Shown in pieces: positions 1 through 5,103 of a stretch of 5,103 bases of DNA. Below the pieces are notes generated by a model that was not told the origin of the DNA, did not search any database, and saw nothing but the letters and a program-made list of their open reading frames with translations. Both the position numbers and the translations under genes were made by a program. This DNA comes from Actinomycetes bacterium (lineage in GTDB: Bacteria > Actinomycetota > Acidimicrobiia > Acidimicrobiales > Acidimicrobiaceae): NCBI GenBank assembly GCA_021823045.1, contig JAKAPB010000091.1, positions 1 to 5,103 of the forward strand, read 5' to 3'. The number at the start of each line of letters is the position of its first letter. The stretch's first letter is position 1.

Positions 1-1059
1 AACTTGGCAGCCCAGGCTAACTTCCCGGTGGCCACATACTCGCTCTTTAATGCGATCGATTCCTTCCCGTTAAATTTTGGAGTGGCTGCGGCGATAGGCT
101 GGATACTGGTGGTGGCTGCGGGCATCCCGATTCTGGTCCAGTCAAAAGCACTTAGGGGACGAAGTTACGAAGTGCTTTCGGGCAGAACGAGGAACCCTAG
201 GCTCAGCGTCCTCTCGAATAGAGGACAGCTATTAGCGGTTGCATCCCTGGCGTTGTTCTTCACTGTTGCACTTGGAGTTCCGGCGATCGGGGTAATTAGT
301 GCTTCGTTGCTTTCCAACTTTGGATCGAACTTCAGCGTTCACAGCTTGACCCTCGCTAACTACCGAGACGTGCTCCACTCGCGACAGCTCTTTGCTCCGC
401 TATCACTTTCCACCGCGCTATCCTTTCTGACCGCCACCTTGACCGTGGCCCTCGGCATTGCAGTGGCGCGGGCGATGACCAACCCACGGGCAAAGGCGGC
501 AGCGAAGCTGATAGACCTGATCATGTTGGGATCCGTTGCACTTCCTGGAATTGTGCTGGCTGCTGGATACATCTTCTTCTACAACTTGCCAGCAATGTCT
601 TCATTTGGAATCAATATCTACGGAACGACCAAGTTACTTGCACTCGGTTACTTAGCGGGGGCCCTTCCCTCGACGGCAAGACTTCTAGTCGGGCCGGTCT
701 CACAAGTCCAGTCAAACCTCAAAGACGCAGCTAGGGTGCACGGCGCCAGTGGGCGAGTCAGTTGGCTAAAGACTCAGCTTCCCCTGCTCGCTCGTCCCGT
801 GTTATGGGCTTGGTTGCTGACCTTTGCCAAAACCCTCCTCGAGCTACCCCTTTCCCAACTGCTATACGCCCCCAATTTCCCACCGATCTCGGTATCGATC
901 AACAAGCTCACGGCGGGCTACGACTTTGGTGGAGGTACCGCTATGTCGGTCATCTCGCTGGCCCTCGCATTGGGAGTATTTCTCGTTGCTGCCGGGCTCT
1001 TTCGACTGCTAGCTCCATCGGGTTGGCAAAAGGTCGGAGAGGGTTTGACCGCCAAATAA
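1..1059 (+). CDS. Iron(III)-type ABC transporter permease, C-terminal part (5' end outside window)
   Basis: This is an inner-membrane permease subunit of an ABC importer, most like the fused two-domain permeases of ferric-iron uptake (FbpB/SfuB/AfuB group). The reading frame is open to the left edge, so the true start lies upstream; the TTG at 4 is probably an internal Leu codon. About 351 residues are visible. Counting from base 4, hydrophobic segments lie near residues 26-46, 76-102, 133-157, 170-195, 211-230, 262-288 and 310-335. The cytoplasmic EAA loop that docks the ATPase is clear: DAARVHG at 241-247, then LP at 259-260. The stretch before residue 60 (SYEVLSGR at 54-61) is the typical linker between the two permease halves of this family. 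The following ELPLSQLLY (280-288) also fits iron permeases. Partner binding-protein and ATPase genes are not in the window. Thiamine or phosphonate permeases are related alternatives; family membership is firm, substrate is inferred. Confidence 0.88.
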   Translation, partial: NLAAQANFPVATYSLFNAIDSFPLNFGVAAAIGWILVVAAGIPILVQSKALRGRSYEVLSGRTRNPRLSVLSNRGQLLAVASLALFFTVALGVPAIGVISASLLSNFGSNFSVHSLTLANYRDVLHSRQLFAPLSLSTALSFLTATLTVALGIAVARAMTNPRAKAAAKLIDLIMLGSVALPGIVLAAGYIFFYNLPAMSSFGINIYGTTKLLALGYLAGALPSTARLLVGPVSQVQSNLKDAARVHGASGRVSWLKTQLPLLARPVLWAWLLTFAKTLLELPLSQLLYAPNFPPISVSINKLTAGYDFGGGTAMSVISLALALGVFLVAAGLFRLLAPSGWQKVGEGLTAK

Positions 1060-1192
1060 AGACCTCACAACCTTTGCCCAAGACACCCGCTGACGCAAAT
1101 CTGCCCCTTCCACCTTGAGAATCGGTTCAAAGCGACCATTATCACCACTCTTTGACCAGCAGGGCCCCGGTAAATTAGCTAGCCTCAAAGCA

Positions 1193-2917
1193 ATGAAGAT
1201 TCCCGGAATAGAACCACTTGGGACTCTGAAGGGGTATCAACCCTCGTGGCTATCGCGCGACCTCGTAGCGGCTATAGCGCTCATCTCAATCGCAATACCG
1301 GAGCAGATCGCCACTGCGAGGCTCGCAAACATGCCTGCGCTGTTAGGAATGTATGCCTTCATAGCTGGATCGGTCGCTATTTTGATCTTTGGGTCGACTC
1401 GGCAAATGTCCGTGGGCGCAGACTCGACGATAGCTCCCATCTTCGCCACTTCGGTCGCACTCGTCGCTACCGCCGGTAGTAGCAACTACCAACATCTCGT
1501 CACGATGATCGCCCTCTTGGCCGGGGGATTTGTCGTGATTGCCGGCCTAGTGAAACTTGGCTGGATAGCCGATTTGATGTCCACGCCTGTGGTCGACGGA
1601 ATATTGGCCGGGATCGCCTTGGAGATCATCCTCGGACAGCTCCCGAATGCTTTGGGTATCCCCAAGGGTGGAGCGACCGTCCTCTCCAAATTAGACCACC
1701 TGATAAGCAATCTTGCTTCGGTCAACTTTTGGAGTCTCGGGATCGCCATTTCGGTCATTCTGATCGTTTATCTATCCGAAAAGATAGATCGCAGGATTCC
1801 CGGCGCTTTCATCGCCCTAGTGGCCACCATCGCATGTGTACCGCTTTTCCACTTACAGAACCATGGGGTCACAATCCTCGGGAAGGTGAGCGGTGGCCTC
1901 CCCTCCATTGGACTTCCGAGCATCAACTTCTCCAATTTCAAGATGTTGCTTGGAACTGCCCTAACCGTCGCTTACGTTACCGTGGTCCAAACTGCCGCCA
2001 CCGCCAGACTCGTCGCCACGGAAACTGGCGATTCGGCGAACATCGACGCCGATCTAGTCGGAGTGGGAGCTGGGAGCCTAATCGCCGGACTCACCGGCGG
2101 ATTTGCCGTGGACTCGAGTCCTCCAAGGACGGCACTAGTGGTTAAATCGGGCGGGAAGTCCCAATTGACAAGCGCCTTTGCCGCTCTGGTTATGCTCGGT
2201 ATCGCCCTCTTGGCGACCCCGCTAATTACCGATCTTCCAAATGCCACCCTCGCTGCGATTCTCCTCGTGGTCGCGACAAGGCTTGTGAGGATCAAGGAGC
2301 TAAAGGCGGTAATCAACTACAACAAGGCGGAATTCGCCCTCGCTGCCGTAGCATTCTTGGCAATCGCAGCTCTCGGAATTGAAGAGGGAGTAATAGTCGC
2401 AATCCTAGTTTCGCTCGCCTACAGGATCCGACTCGCAGCGCGGCCACGATTAAGGGTCTTGGAGCGCGAGATCGGGGCCGATCATTGGGTGGAACCTTCC
2501 GACAAACCAACCGAGAGGGTCGATTCTCTGCTCGCCTACCTCGTAGAAGGACCGATGTGGTTCGGTAATATCCAGTTCATCAAACGGCATATCCTCGGAG
2601 AGATCAACAAGACCGCTCCAAAGTGCAAAGCCCTCGTGCTCGACGCAGCCGGGGTGGAGGACATCGACTACACTGCCGCCGAAGCCACCTCCGACATGAT
2701 CAAGGAGTTAGGCCACCGAAATATACAGGTCGTTTGGGCGAGGATGGACTCGGAACTTGAGGCGAGGCTCCACGAACGAGATCTGGCCGCCCAGTTCGGA
2801 GAGGACAGGTTCCTCTCTAGCGTCGAATCAGCGGTAGAGAAGGCCATCAGCCTAACTAGCAGCTCCAATAAACAAACTGATAATCGTCCATCTGGACATA
2901 CCGATACTAGGAATTAA
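1193..2917 (+). CDS. SulP-family inorganic anion transporter with C-terminal STAS domain
   Basis: This is an integral membrane transporter of the SulP/SLC26 family, which moves sulfate, bicarbonate or similar anions by proton or sodium coupling or by exchange. From ATG 1193 it has 574 residues, normal for the family. The N-terminal part (about 10-415) is a run of hydrophobic helices. PEQIATARLANMP (36-48) is the TM1 signature region and GADSTIAPIFA (75-85) follows; near 283-324 comes the second-repeat signature with N283, the SSPPR segment (308-312) and GGKSQL. The cytoplasmic STAS domain covers about 442-552, with GPMWFGN near 453 and LVLDAAGVEDIDYT (481-494), where families usually show a D-S/T-T/S motif. 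ATG 1193 is chosen because the protein then begins just before the conserved region; an in-frame TTG at 1115 would add 26 atypical residues. Neither start has a good Shine-Dalgarno, so a leaderless message is possible. A TTGACC at 1152-1157 is the only promoter-like element upstream. The transported anion cannot be told from sequence. Confidence 0.9.
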   Translation: MKIPGIEPLGTLKGYQPSWLSRDLVAAIALISIAIPEQIATARLANMPALLGMYAFIAGSVAILIFGSTRQMSVGADSTIAPIFATSVALVATAGSSNYQHLVTMIALLAGGFVVIAGLVKLGWIADLMSTPVVDGILAGIALEIILGQLPNALGIPKGGATVLSKLDHLISNLASVNFWSLGIAISVILIVYLSEKIDRRIPGAFIALVATIACVPLFHLQNHGVTILGKVSGGLPSIGLPSINFSNFKMLLGTALTVAYVTVVQTAATARLVATETGDSANIDADLVGVGAGSLIAGLTGGFAVDSSPPRTALVVKSGGKSQLTSAFAALVMLGIALLATPLITDLPNATLAAILLVVATRLVRIKELKAVINYNKAEFALAAVAFLAIAALGIEEGVIVAILVSLAYRIRLAARPRLRVLEREIGADHWVEPSDKPTERVDSLLAYLVEGPMWFGNIQFIKRHILGEINKTAPKCKALVLDAAGVEDIDYTAAEATSDMIKELGHRNIQVVWARMDSELEARLHERDLAAQFGEDRFLSSVESAVEKAISLTSSSNKQTDNRPSGHTDTRN

Positions 2918-2973
2918 ATTCCCTATTCGGCGTGGGTAGATGGCTATTTTCAAGTCCCTGCTTTGAACTGGGG

Positions 2974-3017
2974 GGCTATGTGCAAGGGAGCGGCGGTCCT
3001 AGTCCCCTAACATAGCT
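2974..3017 (+). promoter_or_regulatory. Candidate antiterminator fold competing with the downstream terminator
   Basis: GGCTATGT at 2974-2981 is complementary to ACATAGCT at 3010-3017 (8 pairs, one G-U). Inside it, GGGA at 2986-2989 can pair with TCCC at 3003-3006. This fold uses bases that form the 5' arm and the apical part of the terminator hairpin at 2999-3028, so the two are largely exclusive. The upstream fold would be transcribed first. The pairing is seen in the sequence; an attenuation role is inference. Confidence 0.35.
2978..3010 (+). CDS. Possible ten-codon leader peptide (speculative)
   Basis: An ATG at 2978 opens MCKGAAVLVP and stops at TAA 3008-3010, which lies in the loop of the terminator hairpin. 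An in-frame TTG at 2963 would make it fifteen codons (MNWGAMCKGAAVLVP). A translating ribosome would cover the hairpin's 5' arm (codons Leu-Val-Pro), the layout expected of a ribosome-controlled attenuator. However, such a short ORF arises easily by chance. A G-run at 2970-2975 sits only two bases before the ATG, too close for a normal ribosome site, and there is no run of one amino acid to suggest a sensed metabolite. Confidence 0.15.
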   Translation: MCKGAAVLVP

Positions 3018-3038
3018 GTGGGGGCTAGTCGTCTTTTT
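2999..3038 (+). terminator. Rho-independent terminator between SulP and hemolysin III genes
   Basis: CTAGTCCCC (2999-3007) pairs with GGGGGCTAG (3020-3028) in nine base pairs with one G-U. The stem can extend across a two-base bulge through ACA/TGT (3010-3012 with 3017-3019) to a TAGC tetraloop. It is followed directly by a T-rich run at 3029-3038 that ends in five Ts. It lies 81 bases after the SulP stop codon and 99 bases before the hemolysin III start. It may simply end the SulP message or act as an attenuator ahead of the next gene. Confidence 0.7.
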
Positions 3039-3137
3039 GGTGGGTGACCGAAAAATGGTGGACTTCCCGTCAGCGAATGGCCAAAGCCGCCGCTAGCCCG
3101 CCATGGGTAACAAAAGTCAAAATAGACAGAATGGGCA

Positions 3138-3815
3138 ATGGGCAGTCAAGGCCAAATTGAATCTACATCTAGTGTGCAAAAGCCACGCTTGCGCGGCAGA
3201 TTGCACCTTTGGGGATTTATCGTTTCGATTTTTGCTGGGATCGAAATACTTCTCAGGGCAGCTAACGATCACGACATGGTCATCGTCGGGATATACGCTT
3301 TTTCCATTTCAGCGATGCTCGGGGCTAGTGCGGCATTCCATATCCCGCAATGGTCGACAAAGGCTCGACGGAGAATGCGCCGCTTGGACCATTCGACAAT
3401 CTTCCTCGCAGTTGCTGGAACGTATACCCCCGTAGCGGCGATTGGACTCACCGGAAGCATTAGAGACGTCGTCCTTTGGGTCGTTTGGGGAGGAGCGGCC
3501 CTCGGGGTCGCACAGCAAATGATCTGGTTAGACGCCCCAAAGTGGGTGTCGGCGGTGGTCTATCTCGCCCTAGGGTGGGCGGCAGTTTGGGTACTTCCGG
3601 ACCTCTATCGGTCGTCGGGCCCTTGGGCAATGGCACTAATAGTCGCCGGTGGAATCCTCTACTCCATAGGTGCCGCAGCATACGCTACCAAAAGGCCAAA
3701 TCCATGGCCGAAGACTTTCGGATACCACGAGGTCTTTCACTCCTTCGTGCTGGCGGCGGTGATCTGTCACTACGTGGCAATCAGCTACTTCATAATGAAT
3801 ACAAAGCTTCGCTGA
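3138..3815 (+). CDS. Hemolysin III / PAQR-family seven-helix membrane protein
   Basis: This 225-residue protein belongs to the hemolysin III (YqfA/PAQR) family, integral membrane proteins related to eukaryotic adiponectin receptors; many are thought to be metal-dependent membrane hydrolases, and the bacterial role is poorly defined. Family marks appear in order: PRLRGRLH (16-23) before the first helix, SAAFH ending at H68, RRLDHSTIF (81-89) followed by AGTYTP (93-98), and FGYHEVFHSF (194-203) in the last helix. H68, H197 and H201 correspond to the three zinc-binding histidines known in the family, so the site looks intact; D84 and H85 belong to another conserved block. Length is normal. ATG 3138 is the first start after an in-frame TAG at 3123-3125; no good Shine-Dalgarno precedes it, and GTG 3174 is a weaker alternative. 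The gene is separated from SulP by the terminator-like element at 2999-3038. Haemolytic activity should not be assumed from the name. Confidence 0.92.
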   Translation: MGSQGQIESTSSVQKPRLRGRLHLWGFIVSIFAGIEILLRAANDHDMVIVGIYAFSISAMLGASAAFHIPQWSTKARRRMRRLDHSTIFLAVAGTYTPVAAIGLTGSIRDVVLWVVWGGAALGVAQQMIWLDAPKWVSAVVYLALGWAAVWVLPDLYRSSGPWAMALIVAGGILYSIGAAAYATKRPNPWPKTFGYHEVFHSFVLAAVICHYVAISYFIMNTKLR

Positions 3816-3907
3816 TCCCACCCGAATATAAACCGAACCCGCAACCCTATCGGCTAAAAAAGGAATAAATCCATAGCTCGAAGTCTTGTACCAGTCTGAA
3901 GTGAAAG

Positions 3908-4393
3908 GTGCAACATAAAGTGAAAATCGGCGACAAGGTAGCTAACTTCACCCTGAAAGACCAGGACGGAATTCCCCAGAACCTCACCGAATTGCTAGAG
4001 GGAGGTCCTCTAGTCCTCTTCTTTTACCCAGCGGCTATGACAACCGGCTGCACCAAAGAGAGTTGCCACTTCCGTGACCTAAAGTCAGAGTTTGACGAAT
4101 TAGGGATCCAGCGGGTTGGAATCTCCATGGACAAGGTGGACAAGCAGAAAGAGTTCAGCGATACCTACGGCTTCGACTATCCCCTGCTATCCGACGAAGA
4201 CGGGTCGGTAGCCGAAACTTTCGGGGTCAAGCGGTCAATTGGAATTCTAAGGACCAAGCGACAAACCTTCGTAATCGATACCGACTCGACCGTGCTGGCA
4301 ATCTTCAAGTCGGAATTCAACATGAACTCCCACGCCGAAGATGCCCTCGATTTCTTCAGATCAACAGGCGCCAATCGAACAAAACCAACCTAG
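3908..4393 (+). CDS. bcp: Thiol peroxidase, BCP/PrxQ-type peroxiredoxin
   Basis: This cytoplasmic thioredoxin-fold enzyme reduces hydrogen peroxide and organic hydroperoxides, normally with electrons from thioredoxin. It has 161 residues from GTG 3908, usual for the family. The N-terminus KIGDKVANFTLKDQDG (6-21) is typical AhpC/TSA-type. The active site is the PxxxTxxC pattern P41, T45, C48, with C48 the peroxidatic cysteine. C53 lies five residues on, the spacing of the resolving cysteine in E. coli-type BCP, so an atypical two-cysteine mechanism is expected. R118 in RQTFVID (118-124) fits the conserved active-site arginine. A second in-frame GTG at 3920 would start the protein right at KIGDK and has an AAAGGTG at 3904-3910 at ribosome-site distance, so it is a fair alternative start. 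A TATAAA at 3827-3832 in the spacer upstream could be a -10 element, but no matching -35 is seen. Neighbouring metal transporters suit an oxidative-stress role, though that link is only inferred. Confidence 0.94.
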   Translation: MQHKVKIGDKVANFTLKDQDGIPQNLTELLEGGPLVLFFYPAAMTTGCTKESCHFRDLKSEFDELGIQRVGISMDKVDKQKEFSDTYGFDYPLLSDEDGSVAETFGVKRSIGILRTKRQTFVIDTDSTVLAIFKSEFNMNSHAEDALDFFRSTGANRTKPT

Positions 4394-4487
4394 CCACCCG
4401 AGGATCGGTTCGAAGGTTGAATAGCTAGTAAAATATCCCTTAATTCTCGGGGTTTCGCTGGGCTAACTCGGACAAGTTTCTGTCAGT

Positions 4488-4515
4488 TTGACCCGAAAAG
4501 AATCTTTACTAATTA
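4488..4515 (+). promoter_or_regulatory. Candidate sigma-70-type promoter, TTGACC-16-TAATTA
   Basis: TTGACC at 4488-4493 matches five of six bases of the -35 consensus. TAATTA at 4510-4515 follows after 16 bases as a moderate -10. The -10 overlaps a perfect 10-bp palindrome (4514-4523) that could be a protein-binding site. Transcription from here would give a leader of about 230 bases before the NRAMP start at 4754. The motif is seen; activity is inferred. Confidence 0.3.
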
Positions 4516-4629
4516 CCATGGTAGGTGCATCCCTAGTATCAAGTTCAAATTCAGGTCTAGATTGCGCGATCCTGTGGGTTTCCAAAATAGAGCGTAGAAG
4601 GAGGTCGAGAAAAATTAAACCCCCAAGTC

Positions 4630-4649
4630 TGTGGGCCCTAGCGCCCACA
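4630..4649 (+). other. Hairpin in the NRAMP upstream region
   Basis: TGTGGGC at 4630-4636 pairs perfectly with GCCCACA at 4643-4649 around a six-base loop. No T-run follows on the + strand, so it does not look like an intrinsic terminator. It might be part of a structured leader. Confidence 0.35.
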
Positions 4650-4743
4650 AATGTAGCGTATTCGACCGCCGGTATTCGCTCCTAGGCCACTAACTGATCT
4701 TCCGATCCGTCCTCGGGGCTCATTGATACCACGCGAACCCCCT

Positions 4744-4749
4744 AGGAGA
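4744..4749 (+). promoter_or_regulatory. Ribosome binding site of the NRAMP gene
   Basis: AGGAGA ends four bases before the ATG at 4754 (AGGAG core, five-base spacing). It is the clearest Shine-Dalgarno attached to a gene in this window and fixes the start, which matters because the protein has an unusually long hydrophilic N-terminus. Confidence 0.7.
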
Positions 4750-4753
4750 CAGG

Positions 4754-5103
4754 ATGACCGAAAAAAGAAGGACACTGCTGCGTGTAAGGCCTAAATTAAA
4801 GGCGCCGAGCACTATCGTCGAGCACCATCAATCGACATCCACCCAAGCAAGCGCAGTACTCGACTCTGCACACCTCGGTGACATTATCGGTGCCTTTGGA
4901 ACGGTTAAAGTCGACCAGAACAAGGGTAGGCGCACCGGATGGCGAAAGATCTTTACGCTGCTGGCAATCATGGGTCCCGGCCTTGTCGTCATGGTCGGCG
5001 ACAACGACGCCGGCGGAGTTGCAACCTATGCCCAGGCGGGTCAAAACTACGGGCCACATCTGCTTTGGACACTACTGCTGCTGGTGCCGGTACTCTATGT
5101 AAA
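4754..5103 (+). CDS. NRAMP-family divalent metal transporter, N-terminal part (3' end outside window)
   Basis: The open frame runs from ATG 4754 to the right edge, giving 116 residues of an expected protein of over 400. Residues 1-68 are hydrophilic and basic, longer than in classical MntH, and include DSAHLGDIIGAFGTV (37-51). The first helix follows: IMGPGLVVMVGDNDAGG (72-88), then ATYAQAGQNYG (90-100) and a second hydrophobic segment with LLW (103-105). GPGL and the QAG..YG..LLW pattern are classic NRAMP TM1/TM2 marks. The unwound metal-site motif of TM1, DPGN in Mn/Fe transporters, reads DAGG here (85-88): the aspartate D85 is kept but the asparagine is replaced by glycine. Divergent NRAMP-related clades, including magnesium transporters, differ at this motif, so Mn(II) specificity should not be assumed. 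The methionine motif of TM6 lies outside the window. It has a good ribosome site and a 360-base upstream spacer. Confidence 0.88.
   Translation, partial: MTEKRRTLLRVRPKLKAPSTIVEHHQSTSTQASAVLDSAHLGDIIGAFGTVKVDQNKGRRTGWRKIFTLLAIMGPGLVVMVGDNDAGGVATYAQAGQNYGPHLLWTLLLLVPVLYV

Larger units (their letters stand above)
4394..4753 (+). other. 360-base spacer ahead of the NRAMP gene; no convincing gene
   Basis: This stretch is richer in A/T than the genes around it and has no reading frame with a recognisable protein. The two small open frames in it (4488-4685 on +, 4463-4648 on -) lack family features and good start signals. It does hold a candidate promoter (4488-4515), a palindrome TACCATGGTA (4514-4523), a perfect AAGGAGGT at 4598-4605 with no ATG, GTG or TTG at proper distance, and a hairpin at 4630-4649. 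I see no match to the ykoK (M-box) or yybP-ykoY riboswitch cores. No strong terminator follows the peroxiredoxin; CCC/GGG near 4437-4451 gives only a weak stem. Confidence 0.6.

Noticed and set aside
2908..2925. A/T-rich inverted repeat TAGGAAT / ATTCCCTA over the SulP stop codon
   Set aside because: Short, weak stem with a bulge and no T-run; the GC-rich hairpin at 2999-3028 is a far better terminator.
2971..3027. Direct repeat GGGGGCTA at 2971-2978 and 3020-3027
   Set aside because: Only two 8-base copies; each is explained as part of the two competing stems rather than a repeat element.
3103..3435. 110-codon + strand open frame overlapping the hemolysin III gene
   Set aside because: It is an out-of-frame shadow; the overlapping frame carries all conserved hemolysin III motifs.
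3995..4013. Perfect 7-bp inverted repeat CTAGAGG / CCTCTAG with a five-base loop
   Set aside because: It lies inside the peroxiredoxin coding region (codons for about residues 30-36), has no T-run and fits normal codons; likely chance.
4403..4420. GGTTCGAA, which resembles a tRNA T-loop
   Set aside because: The flanking bases do not form a T-stem and no acceptor, D or anticodon arms can be found.
4463..4648. 61-codon - strand open frame in the same spacer
   Set aside because: Its start falls in the hairpin, no ribosome site is evident and the protein resembles nothing known to me.
4488..4685. 65-codon + strand open frame before the NRAMP gene
   Set aside because: TTG start without a ribosome site, low-complexity basic/serine composition, no recognisable domain, and it runs through promoter-like and hairpin sequence.
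4681..4746. Two CCTAGG hexamers 60 bases apart before the NRAMP gene
   Set aside because: Six-base palindromes recur by chance, and the second overlaps the ribosome binding site; no further similarity extends around them.
4878..5102. 74-codon + strand open frame near the right edge
   Set aside because: It is out of frame with the NRAMP coding sequence, whose TM1 and TM2 motifs and ribosome site show the true frame.

Overview
The window is ordinary bacterial chromosome. Five protein-coding genes all lie on the + strand: the 3' end of an ABC-transporter permease, a SulP-family anion transporter, a hemolysin III/PAQR-type membrane protein, a BCP-type peroxiredoxin, and the 5' end of an NRAMP-family metal transporter cut by the right edge. 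I see no tRNA, rRNA, CRISPR array, insertion sequence, phage gene or toxin pair. The moderate GC content, the use of GTG/TTG starts, the weak or absent Shine-Dalgarno sites at several genes, and the N-terminal style of the NRAMP protein suggest an actinobacterium, perhaps an acidophilic member of Acidimicrobiia. That is inference from recollection of similar proteins, not a computed result.

Layout. 1-1059: C-terminal half of a fused iron(III)-type permease. 1060-1192: short spacer with no clear terminator. 1193-2917: SulP transporter with a C-terminal STAS domain. 2918-3137: spacer holding the best regulatory structure in the window, a GC-rich hairpin followed by a T-rich run (terminator, 2999-3038). 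Its 5' arm can also pair in a competing upstream fold, and a ten-codon mini-ORF ends in its loop. 3138-3815: hemolysin III-like seven-helix protein. 3816-3907: short spacer. 3908-4393: thiol peroxidase. 4394-4753: 360-base spacer without a convincing gene, with a candidate promoter, a 10-bp palindrome, a perfect but orphan Shine-Dalgarno sequence and a hairpin. 4754 to the right edge: NRAMP-family transporter with a roughly 70-residue hydrophilic N-terminal extension and a DAGG motif where classical Mn/Fe transporters have DPGN.

Together the genes suggest envelope transport and stress functions: iron uptake, inorganic anion transport, a zinc-site membrane protein, peroxide detoxification and divalent-metal transport. 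Apart from shared strand there is little evidence of a single operon, because a terminator-like element and a long spacer break the run. No clearly new biological system is visible. The most worthwhile leads are the terminator/antiterminator architecture before the hemolysin III gene, the leader of the NRAMP gene, and the altered metal-site motif of the NRAMP protein.
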